Source: Pigmentiphaga litoralis (GTDB taxonomy: Bacteria > Pseudomonadota > Gammaproteobacteria > Burkholderiales > Burkholderiaceae_B). From it: a stretch of DNA of 64,000 nucleotides. The notes under the pieces were generated by a model. It was given only the letters and a program-made list of their open reading frames with translations, did not search any database and was not told the DNA's origin. Position numbers and translations under genes: made by a program. The stretch spans positions 310,001-374,000 of the forward strand of contig NZ_BMXQ01000002.1 of assembly GCF_014651835.1 (NCBI RefSeq), read 5' to 3'. Shown one piece after another: positions 52,579 to 60,149 of this stretch (position 1 is its first letter; every line of letters begins with the position of its first letter).

Positions 52579-53670
52579 ATGATTCCGAATCGACGTTCCT
52601 TGATCCGTACAGCCTGTGTCTGGCTCGCCGCCGCGGCGGTCAGCCCGTGGGCCGTGCAGGCGCAATCCCCGGCGGGGTCGGGCTCCGCAGGCACGACTGC
52701 GGGCGCGGCGGCCACTGGGGCGGGCAGTGCCGGACCTGCTGGCGCGGCACCTGGGGGTGCTTCCGCCGGCGCCTGGCCGACGCGCCCCGTGCGCATCATC
52801 GCGCCGTTCGCTGCGGGCGGAACTGCCGATGTGTATGCCCGGCTGCTGGCCCAGCATCTGCAGACGGCGCTGGCGCAACCGGTTGTCGTCGACAATCGCC
52901 CGGGTGGCAACTTCGGCATTGGCACCGAAGCGGCCGCCCGTTCGGCGCCGGACGGCTACACCTTCGTCATGATCACCAGCTCGCATTCACTGATCGAGGC
53001 TTTCGGCGCCAACCGCCAGAAGTACCAGCTGATGCGCGACCTGGTACCGGTTGGCACGCTGACATCGGCGCAAAGCGTGCTGGTTGTGCATCCTTCCGTT
53101 CCGGCCCAGACGCTGGGCGAATTCATCACGCTGCTGCGCGCCCGGCCCGATCAACTGAGCTACGGGTCCACCGGCACCGGCGGCATGCTGCATGTGGCCG
53201 GCGAGCTGTTCAAATCCATGACGCGGACGCGCATGGTGCACGTGCCCTACAAGGTCGGCAGCACGGCGCGGGTCGATCTGCTCGAAGGGCGCGTCCAGGC
53301 CATGTTCGATACCCTGGGCGGCGCGGCGCCGTTCGTGCGCAGCGGCAAATTGCGCGCGCTTGGCGTGACGGGCCAGCAGCGGTCGCCGGCCTTGCCCGAC
53401 GTGCCGACGATTGCCGACGCGGGCGTGCCAGGGTACGACGTGCAGGTGGTGATCGGCATCATGGCGCCGGCCGGCACCCCGCCCGCCATCATCGATCGTG
53501 TGAATCGCGAAATGGCCGCCATGGTGGCTTTGCCCGACGTGCGCGAGACCTTTACCAAGACCGATGGCGACCCGCTGGTCATGTCGCCGGCGGACTACGG
53601 CAAACTGCTCCATGCCGAGATCGCGAAGTGGACGTCGGTGATCGAGACGGCGCAGATCAAGATGGAATGA
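52579..53670 (+). CDS. Bug-family tripartite tricarboxylate transporter receptor with Gly/Ala-rich linker
   Basis: 363 aa. Signal peptide (RTACVWLAAAAVSPWAVQAQ), then a 40-residue Gly/Ala/Ser-rich linker before WPTRPVRIIAPFAAGGTADV, so it is about 35 residues longer than usual. VVDNRPGGNFGIGTEAAARSAPDGYTF is the diagnostic Bug segment; YGSTGTGGMLHVAGELF contributes the ligand loop. It directly follows the porin, and both belong to the BKACE-hydantoinase cluster. The ligand is presumably the compound that HyuAB acts on. Confidence 0.93.
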   Translation: MIPNRRSLIRTACVWLAAAAVSPWAVQAQSPAGSGSAGTTAGAAATGAGSAGPAGAAPGGASAGAWPTRPVRIIAPFAAGGTADVYARLLAQHLQTALAQPVVVDNRPGGNFGIGTEAAARSAPDGYTFVMITSSHSLIEAFGANRQKYQLMRDLVPVGTLTSAQSVLVVHPSVPAQTLGEFITLLRARPDQLSYGSTGTGGMLHVAGELFKSMTRTRMVHVPYKVGSTARVDLLEGRVQAMFDTLGGAAPFVRSGKLRALGVTGQQRSPALPDVPTIADAGVPGYDVQVVIGIMAPAGTPPAIIDRVNREMAAMVALPDVRETFTKTDGDPLVMSPADYGKLLHAEIAKWTSVIETAQIKME

Positions 53671-53715
53671 CGCGGGTGTCCCGGTCATCTGGAAAGTTTC
53701 GTACAAGGAAGAGTC

Positions 53716-54903
53716 ATGCACGGTCCCCTTTCATCGTCTGAGCCAGTGTCAGCCAAATCGTCGGCTGTGGCGCGATTACCGTCGTCCATTCCGCTGTCGG
53801 GCGAATGCGACCCGCGCTTTGACAAGGTGCGCGACGTGCTGGCGCGCAACATGGCTGCCGGCGACGAAGTCGGCTGCGCCGTCGCGGTCACGATCGATGG
53901 CCGCCCGGTAGTCGACCTGTGGGCCGGCTATCGCGACGCCGCCCGCACCTTGCCTTGGGAAGCCCACACGATCACCGACATGAAGTCGGTCGGCAAATCC
54001 ATATTTGCGTTGAGCGTGCTGCGCCTGGTGGGCCAGGGAGTCATCGAGCTGGATGCCCCGGTGGCCCGCTATTGGCCCGACTTCGCCCAAGGCGGAAAAG
54101 CCGATCTGCCAGTACGCGTGCTGCTCGGCCACCTGGCAGGTTTGCCGTATGCCGATGCCGCGCCAATCGGCTCGCTGTACACCCCCGGCGTGCTGTCGGC
54201 CGCGCTGGCGGCGCAGACACCCGAATGGCCGCCCGGCACGCAGCACTGCTATCACTCGTTCACCTTTCCGCCGTTGTGCGCGGAACTGGTGCGGCATGCC
54301 AGCGGCCGCAGTGCGCACGACTTCCACCGTGACGAGATCGCGACCCCGCTGGGCGCCGAATACTGGCTGGGCCTGGACGATGCGCAGCACGCGTTGTGCG
54401 CCCAGTACATCGAAACGCCCGGCACGCCCAGCCTGGAAGGCATGAAGCGCATCACCACGTCGCCCTTGTATCGCGCGTGGCGTCCGCTGCCGCGTGACGA
54501 GGACTACAACTCGGCAGCCTGGCGGCGGTATGCCGGTCATGGCAACGCCCGGGGCATGGCGCGTATCTATGCGGCGCTGGCGATGGGCGGCACGATCGAC
54601 GGCTACGAGGTGGTGTCGGCCGACGTGTTGCGCGAAGCCACCGCAGCCACCTGGCAAGGCCAGGACTTCATGACCAAGCGGCCGTTCAGCATGGGCCTGG
54701 GATTCATGCTGCCGGGCCCGTCATTTGCGATCGGCCAGGGCGCGCGCAACTTCGGGCACCCGGGCATGGGCGGCGCCATTGCGTTCGCCGATCCCGATCG
54801 CCGCATGAGCTTTGCCTACTCGCCCAACCGCATGTCGCCGGTGTCCGACATCGGACCCTGGGCCACGGCGTTGATCGAGGCGGTATACACCTGCGTGGAC
54901 TGA
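53716..54903 (+). CDS. Serine hydrolase, beta-lactamase/EstB-like (class C family)
   Basis: 395 aa. The SxxK nucleophile is MKSVGKSIFAL near residue 95 and the Tyr motif QHCYHSFTF near residue 180. A late HPGMGGAIAFAD replaces the KTG box. This is the esterase/D-aminopeptidase-like branch (EstB), active on esters or amides of small acids. No signal peptide, so cytoplasmic. The 3' end overlaps the Rpn-like fragment on the other strand by 88 bp. It is the last gene in the cluster and may release the acid from an ester or lactone. Confidence 0.88.
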   Translation: MHGPLSSSEPVSAKSSAVARLPSSIPLSGECDPRFDKVRDVLARNMAAGDEVGCAVAVTIDGRPVVDLWAGYRDAARTLPWEAHTITDMKSVGKSIFALSVLRLVGQGVIELDAPVARYWPDFAQGGKADLPVRVLLGHLAGLPYADAAPIGSLYTPGVLSAALAAQTPEWPPGTQHCYHSFTFPPLCAELVRHASGRSAHDFHRDEIATPLGAEYWLGLDDAQHALCAQYIETPGTPSLEGMKRITTSPLYRAWRPLPRDEDYNSAAWRRYAGHGNARGMARIYAALAMGGTIDGYEVVSADVLREATAATWQGQDFMTKRPFSMGLGFMLPGPSFAIGQGARNFGHPGMGGAIAFADPDRRMSFAYSPNRMSPVSDIGPWATALIEAVYTCVD

Positions 54904-55754
54904 GGCTCTGACGGTGCAGTGAACACCGCGTCCAGCGTAGGCGCGTCGATGGCCTTGTCCAGCCAGAGGTTCAGGGTGTCGAGCGGCGCCGTGGAGAGCC
55001 GGTCGTTAATGCCGGGGGGCAGCGGGGCGAAGCGGCGGGCGAGCAGGCGCTGCAGGATGGCGGACTGGTTGCGGCGAAGGGCGTCGCGCTCCAGTTCGCG
55101 GCCTTGCTCCAGCCCCTTGGCCACCCCTCGGGCTTCACCCAGCCGTTCAAACGTCGTCACGAATGGCACTTTCAATTCCTCTTCGATAGCCAGCCCGGCC
55201 TGCGCAAATCGCGTCTCGAGTCCAGGCGGCAGGGTGATCATCCAATCGACCAGTCGGATCAGCGCGCGGATGTCGTCGCGCGCATAACCGCTGCGGTACA
55301 GCAGGCGCAGAAGCTGGATCTTGCCGTCCAGCCGGCGCTCGGCGTCGTGGTCGTGCAGCGCCTGCAGTTGGGCCATCACAATGACCGCGAAAGGGTTGGT
55401 GGCTGTGAGGGTGATGAGTTCAGGCACGCGGGCGCGCCAGCGGCCCAGCGCCACGACGGGGAATGTGAATTCGGTGATGCAGGCGAGGCCTTCGTCACGG
55501 TAGCGCATCCACTCGGGCCCGGCGTCGTGACCTGTCAGAACTGCCAGGCTGTCAACGACCGGGCTGCCCCGGGCGTCCTTCAACAGCGCGTTGTAGCGGT
55601 ACATGCGCGCCGGGAAGCGGGCGTCGGCGCGACCCTGGATCTCGATGTGGATCAGCACGCGGCGGGTGCCATGGCGGAAGGTGGCGACCTCGACCAGCTT
55701 GTCGACGTAGCTGCGGCCGGCCTCATCGCACAGCCGCCAAGCTCTCGGAGCCAC
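54816..55754 (-). CDS. Rpn-family PD-(D/E)XK nuclease-like protein, N-terminus missing
   Basis: About 312 aa from a GTG at 55754. SYVDKLVEVATF and VLIHIEIQGRADARFPARMYRYNALL carry the D ... E-x-Q core of the Rpn/DUF4351 recombination-promoting nuclease family. The family normally has about 60 residues (HDxxFKxLF ... FL) before this; here the frame opens just after the nasA stop codon, with in-frame GSGFSVEAVAPRAWRL between. So the gene is 5'-truncated or depends on readthrough of nasA. The C-terminal tail (LDKAIDAPTLDAVF) is typical. Possibly a decayed mobile-element-like gene; alternatively a short functional version. Confidence 0.75.
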   Translation of the reverse strand: MAPRAWRLCDEAGRSYVDKLVEVATFRHGTRRVLIHIEIQGRADARFPARMYRYNALLKDARGSPVVDSLAVLTGHDAGPEWMRYRDEGLACITEFTFPVVALGRWRARVPELITLTATNPFAVIVMAQLQALHDHDAERRLDGKIQLLRLLYRSGYARDDIRALIRLVDWMITLPPGLETRFAQAGLAIEEELKVPFVTTFERLGEARGVAKGLEQGRELERDALRRNQSAILQRLLARRFAPLPPGINDRLSTAPLDTLNLWLDKAIDAPTLDAVFTAPSEPQSTQVYTASINAVAQGPMSDTGDMRLGE

Positions 55755-55778
55755 CGCTTCAACAGAGAACCCGCTCCC

Positions 55779-58547
55779 TCAAGCCGCCACCTCGATCCGC
55801 GTCTCGTGGATCAGCTTCTTGATTTCGGGCACGCACGACCCGCAGTTGCCGCCGGCCTTCAGGCATGCGGTGACTTGCGCGGGCGTGGTCAGGCCGCCAT
55901 CCACGATCGCGTTGCGCAGGGTGGTGCGCCCCACACCAAAGCACGAGCAGACAATGGGGCCCACATCCGCGCCGGGCGTCATGGCCTGGCCTGCGAGCAG
56001 GCCGATCCGGTCGATGTCGGCCAGCACATCCTGGTCGAACAAGGTGGCCAGCCACGCGCGTGAAGGCAGGGACGGGCGCGGCGACAGGAAGACGCAGGCT
56101 TCGATCCTGTCATCGACGACATAGGCGGCGCGGTAGACCCCGCCCGCCTGGTCGCGGTAGTCGAGCCAGTCGGCTTCGGGGTCGGTCGCGCCGAACAAGG
56201 CACGCGCCCAGGCCCGGGGGTCTTCCAGCACGGCGCGTCCGGCCAGTTCCAGCCGGGTGAACTGCTTGCCCTGGATGCGGGTCCAGTGGGCGGCGGGGTC
56301 GGGCGCGACGGCTGCGCGGCTCAACACGAAGCCGTACCAGGCCACCGGAAAATCTTCGATGCGGACCGGTGTGTGCTTGAACTCGGGCTCGCCGGATACG
56401 GGATCGACCACGGGGTTGACGACGGCGCCGATCCGCGCGTCGGATGCGAACTGGTCGTTCCAGTGGATCGGCACGAAGACGCTGCCGCGTGTCATGCCCC
56501 CGCCATGCTGCACCCGGGCCACCATGGCGCCCCACCGGCTTTCGATGCGCGCCAGGCCGCCTTCCCGCACGCCGTACCGCAAGGCGTCTTGCGGATGGAT
56601 GTCGATGAAGGCTTCGGCAATGTGGCTGGCCAGGGTCGCCGATTTGCCCGTGCGCGTCATGGTGTGCCACTGATCGCGGACACGGCCCGTATTCAGCGTG
56701 AGCGGATATGCGTCATCGACGGGATGCTGCGGCGCGCGGGGCGGGGTCGGCACGAACCGCGCGCGGCCATCCGGAAAGGAAAACACATGATCGGCCAGCA
56801 CGGGTGGCGCATCGGCCGACCCCGCGTCCCGTGCGGTGGGCACCGGCCATTGCACCGGCGCCAGCGCATCGAACTGCGCAGCCCCCATGCCACTCAACCC
56901 GTTCAGGTTCAGGACGCGTCTGATCGCTTGCGGACTCTCGACCTCATTGCGGTACCCGGTCAGCCGGACATGTTCATCAAAGATTTCGTGTGGTCCTGCA
57001 AAGTCGAAACCGTCGTAGCCCATCCGCGTGGCCACGTCGCACAGCACCTGCCAGTCGGCCCGCGCCTCACCCGGGGCGGGCAAAAAGGCGCGCTGGCGCG
57101 AGACGCGGCGTTCGGAACTCGTGACCGTGCCGTCCTTTTCGCCCCAGCCCAGCGCGGGGAGCAGCACATCGGCAAAGGCGCTGGTGTCAGTCTCGGCCAT
57201 GATGTCCGACACGATCACCAGCTCGCACGTGGCCAGCGCGCGTTTGACTTGGTCGGCGTCTGGCAGGCTGACCACGGGATTGGTCGCGATGATCCACACG
57301 GCCTTGACGGTGCCCGCTTCGATCGCATGGAACAGATCCACCGCCTTCAAACCCGGCCGGCTCGCCATGGCGGGGGACGACCAGAAGGTCTGCACCAGAT
57401 CCCGGTGATCGGCCTTGTCCAGGTCCAGGTGGGCCGCCAGCATGTTGGCCAGGCCGCCGACTTCGCGCCCGCCCATGGCATTGGGTTGCCCGGTGATGGA
57501 AAACGGCCCCGCACCCGGCCGGCCGATGCGGCCTGTCGCCAGATGGCAATTGATGATGGCGTTGACCTTGTCGGTGCCGGCCGACGACTGGTTCACGCCT
57601 TGCGAAAACGCGGTGATCGTGCGGTCGGTGTCGGCGAACATCCGGTAAAAATCAAGCAGCACGTCAAGGTCGATCTCGCACATGCGGGCGATCTTGGCCG
57701 GGTCTGAACCGTCCACGTCGGCGGCAGCCAACGCGTCCTTCCAGCCTGCCGTGTGCGCGTCCACAAACGCCGTGTCGACCGCCCCGGACCGTGTCAGATA
57801 ACTGAGCAGCCCATTGAACAACCAGACATCGGTGCCGGCCTTGATCGGCAGGTGCACATCCGCGAGCTCGCAGGTGGCGGTACGCCGGGGGTCGATCACC
57901 ACCAGCCGGGCCGACGGCCGCGCCTCGCGCATCTTGGCAATCCGCTGGAACAGGATGGGATGGCACCAGGCCGTGTTCGAGCCCACCAGCACGATCAGGT
58001 CTGCTACTTCCAGGTCGGCATAGGACACCGGGACCAGGTCTTCGCCAAACGCGCGCTTGTGCCCCGCGACCGCCGACGACATGCACAGCCGCGAATTGGT
58101 ATCGATGTTGGCCGACCCGACATAGCCCTTCATCAGCTTGTTGGCGACGTAATAGTCTTCGGTCAGCAACTGGCCCGACACATACAAGGCCACGGCGTCG
58201 GGCCCATGGGTGTCGATGATGCGGCGCAGGCCGCCGGCCGCCGTCTCCAGCGCGGTGTCCCACGACACACGTTGCAGGCCATCGTCGGTGCGCTGCATGG
58301 GGTGCAGCAGCCGGCCTTCCAGGCCCACCGTTTCGCCCAGCGCCGATCCCTTCACGCAAAGGCGGCCAAAGTTGGACGGGTGCGCCGGATCGCCCGCCAC
58401 GGTCACCGTGCCGTCGGACGCCACGCTGGCCTGCACGCCACAACCCACGCCGCAATAGGGGCAGGTGGTGGAGGTGACCGCCGATGCCGTCGACGTAGGC
58501 ACGGACTTGGTCAGGACAGGGGCAGAAAAAATAGGAACGACGTTCAC
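55779..58547 (-). CDS. nasA: Assimilatory nitrate reductase catalytic subunit
   Basis: About 922 aa molybdopterin enzyme reducing nitrate to nitrite in the cytoplasm. Start GTG 58547 (NVVPIFSAPVLTKS); a longer frame extends antisense-free into the previous gene and is not used. CPYCGVGCG near residue 28 with a fourth Cys in LCVKG near residue 60 binds a [4Fe-4S] cluster; the Mo-bisMGD domain follows. The C-terminal 75 residues (CSCFGVGRTTLRNAI ... CLKAGGNCGSCVPEI) form a BFD-like [2Fe-2S] domain typical of NasA fused forms. Follows the FAD-dependent reductase by 16 bp. Last intact gene of the nirB operon. Confidence 0.95.
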   Translation of the reverse strand: MNVVPIFSAPVLTKSVPTSTASAVTSTTCPYCGVGCGVQASVASDGTVTVAGDPAHPSNFGRLCVKGSALGETVGLEGRLLHPMQRTDDGLQRVSWDTALETAAGGLRRIIDTHGPDAVALYVSGQLLTEDYYVANKLMKGYVGSANIDTNSRLCMSSAVAGHKRAFGEDLVPVSYADLEVADLIVLVGSNTAWCHPILFQRIAKMREARPSARLVVIDPRRTATCELADVHLPIKAGTDVWLFNGLLSYLTRSGAVDTAFVDAHTAGWKDALAAADVDGSDPAKIARMCEIDLDVLLDFYRMFADTDRTITAFSQGVNQSSAGTDKVNAIINCHLATGRIGRPGAGPFSITGQPNAMGGREVGGLANMLAAHLDLDKADHRDLVQTFWSSPAMASRPGLKAVDLFHAIEAGTVKAVWIIATNPVVSLPDADQVKRALATCELVIVSDIMAETDTSAFADVLLPALGWGEKDGTVTSSERRVSRQRAFLPAPGEARADWQVLCDVATRMGYDGFDFAGPHEIFDEHVRLTGYRNEVESPQAIRRVLNLNGLSGMGAAQFDALAPVQWPVPTARDAGSADAPPVLADHVFSFPDGRARFVPTPPRAPQHPVDDAYPLTLNTGRVRDQWHTMTRTGKSATLASHIAEAFIDIHPQDALRYGVREGGLARIESRWGAMVARVQHGGGMTRGSVFVPIHWNDQFASDARIGAVVNPVVDPVSGEPEFKHTPVRIEDFPVAWYGFVLSRAAVAPDPAAHWTRIQGKQFTRLELAGRAVLEDPRAWARALFGATDPEADWLDYRDQAGGVYRAAYVVDDRIEACVFLSPRPSLPSRAWLATLFDQDVLADIDRIGLLAGQAMTPGADVGPIVCSCFGVGRTTLRNAIVDGGLTTPAQVTACLKAGGNCGSCVPEIKKLIHETRIEVAA

Positions 58548-58563
58548 GATGGATTCCAGTCGA

Positions 58564-59799
58564 TCAGGCGGCAAGCGCCTCGCAAAAGGTTCGGCCGAAC
58601 AGCAGACGGTCACGCAGGGACGCCACGTCGGTCCGCTGCTGAATGAGGTCGAAGTACCACGGGCCATCGGCCACGTCGCCATAAAGCACCGCGCCCACCA
58701 GCACATGGCCGTCCAGGACGAGCCGCTTGTAGACGCCGCGCCGCGCATCGCGCAGCACGAGATCGGTGGTGCCGGCCGCACCAAGGATGTCGCCAGCCGA
58801 ATACAGGTCGACCCCGGTCACCTTGAGCTTGGTGGCCGTGGCCTGCTGCACATAGCGTCGGTGGCCGGCGCCGGCCAGATGGGCCGCGCACACCCGCGCC
58901 TGTTCCCAGATCGGCGCGACCAGGCCGAAGGTGGCCGAACGATGCTGCACGCATTCGCCAACGGCATAGACGCGCGGGTCGAAGGTCTGCAGCGTGTCGT
59001 CGACCACGATGGCGCATTCGCAGTACAAACCGGCTTTTGCGGCCAGTTCGATATTGGGACGCACGCCCGCCGTCATCACGACCAGGTCAGCCGGCACCGT
59101 ACTGCCGTCCTTGAAGCGCACGCCTTCAACGCGCGTGCTGCCGACGATTGCTTGCGTATGGGCTTCCAGCAAGAAGCGCAGGCCGCGGCGTTCCAGCGCG
59201 TGTTTCAGCAAGGCGGCCGCGGGCGCATCCAGTTGCCGGTTCATCAAGGCACCGGCCACATGCACCACCGTGACGGACATGCCCTGGCGCATCAGGCCGT
59301 TGGCCGCTTCCAGCCCGAGCAGTCCACCGCCGATCACGACGGCATGACGATGGTCGCGCGCCGCAGCCAGCATGGTGTCCACATCCTGGATGTCACGGAA
59401 GGCAATGACGCCGTCCAGGTCGTGGCCGGGCACGGGCAGGATCACCGGCTTGGATCCGGTTGCGATCAACAACCGGTCGTAGTGCACATCGACACCCGCG
59501 GCCGACCGCACGCGCCGCCGCGCACGATCGATGGCAATGACCGGGTCGCCGGCATGCAGCATGATGTCGTGCCGCGCATACCATTCGCGCGAGTTGAGCA
59601 TGATGTCATCCAGCTGCTTTTCGCCCGACAGCAGCGGCGACAGCAGGATGCGGTTGTAATTGCCGTGCGGTTCCGCGCCGAACACCGTAATGTCGTAGCG
59701 GTCGGGCGCCAGCTTGAACAGCTCTTCGATGGTGCGCATGCCGGCCATGCCATTGCCGATCACGACCAGCGAAGGGCGTCGCGTGGGCGCGGCAGTCAT
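58564..59799 (-). CDS. FAD-dependent NAD(P)H oxidoreductase of the nitrate operon
   Basis: 411 aa pyridine-nucleotide-disulfide-type reductase. SLVVIGNGMAGMRTIEELF binds FAD and HAVVIGGGLLGLEAANGLM near residue 150 binds NAD(P)H. The layout is that of NirB's N-terminal domain, but it is a separate protein. Start overlaps nirD by 4 bp (ATGA) and nasA follows, so it likely passes electrons to the nitrate reductase, as the small reductase subunits (NasB-type) do. The homologue family also includes rubredoxin and nitrite reductases. Confidence 0.88.
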   Translation of the reverse strand: MTAAPTRRPSLVVIGNGMAGMRTIEELFKLAPDRYDITVFGAEPHGNYNRILLSPLLSGEKQLDDIMLNSREWYARHDIMLHAGDPVIAIDRARRRVRSAAGVDVHYDRLLIATGSKPVILPVPGHDLDGVIAFRDIQDVDTMLAAARDHRHAVVIGGGLLGLEAANGLMRQGMSVTVVHVAGALMNRQLDAPAAALLKHALERRGLRFLLEAHTQAIVGSTRVEGVRFKDGSTVPADLVVMTAGVRPNIELAAKAGLYCECAIVVDDTLQTFDPRVYAVGECVQHRSATFGLVAPIWEQARVCAAHLAGAGHRRYVQQATATKLKVTGVDLYSAGDILGAAGTTDLVLRDARRGVYKRLVLDGHVLVGAVLYGDVADGPWYFDLIQQRTDVASLRDRLLFGRTFCEALAA

Positions 59800-60149
59800 G
59801 CGCCGATCCAGACCTGTCCGTCACGCACGTCGGCCGGCCAGGTCGACACGGAGTTCTCGGGCGCTTCCAGGCATTCGCCGGTGTTCAGGTCGAAGTGCTG
59901 CTTGTAGATCGGCGACGCAACCACGATGCGGTCGCCGAGATTGCCGACCAGCCCGCGCGACAGCACCGCGGCGTTCGAGTTCGGATCATAGTTGTCGATT
60001 GCAAATACTTTGTCGTCCAGCCTGGCCAGCCTGAAGATGGCCACCTGCCTGCCCGCCACCAGGGCGCACACGCCGGTGTCGGGCACGATGTCGGCCAGGG
60101 CGCAGACAGGCGTCCAGTGCAGGGGAAGGGTGTCGAGTTGGGCGGACAT
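59796..60149 (-). CDS. nirD: Nitrite reductase small subunit
   Basis: 117 aa Rieske-like fold subunit. LHWTPVCALADIVPDTGVCAL, then VGNLGDRIVVASPIYKQHFDLNTGECLEAP is the NirD signature; the usual iron-sulfur cysteines of Rieske are absent, as in NirD. The start ATG 60149 overlaps the nirB stop (TGATG). Forms the cytoplasmic NADH-nitrite reductase with NirB. Confidence 0.95.
   Translation of the reverse strand: MSAQLDTLPLHWTPVCALADIVPDTGVCALVAGRQVAIFRLARLDDKVFAIDNYDPNSNAAVLSRGLVGNLGDRIVVASPIYKQHFDLNTGECLEAPENSVSTWPADVRDGQVWIGA

Noticed and set aside
58548-58784. N-terminal extension of nasA
   Set aside because: It overlaps the end of the FAD reductase gene and lacks similarity to nitrate reductases.
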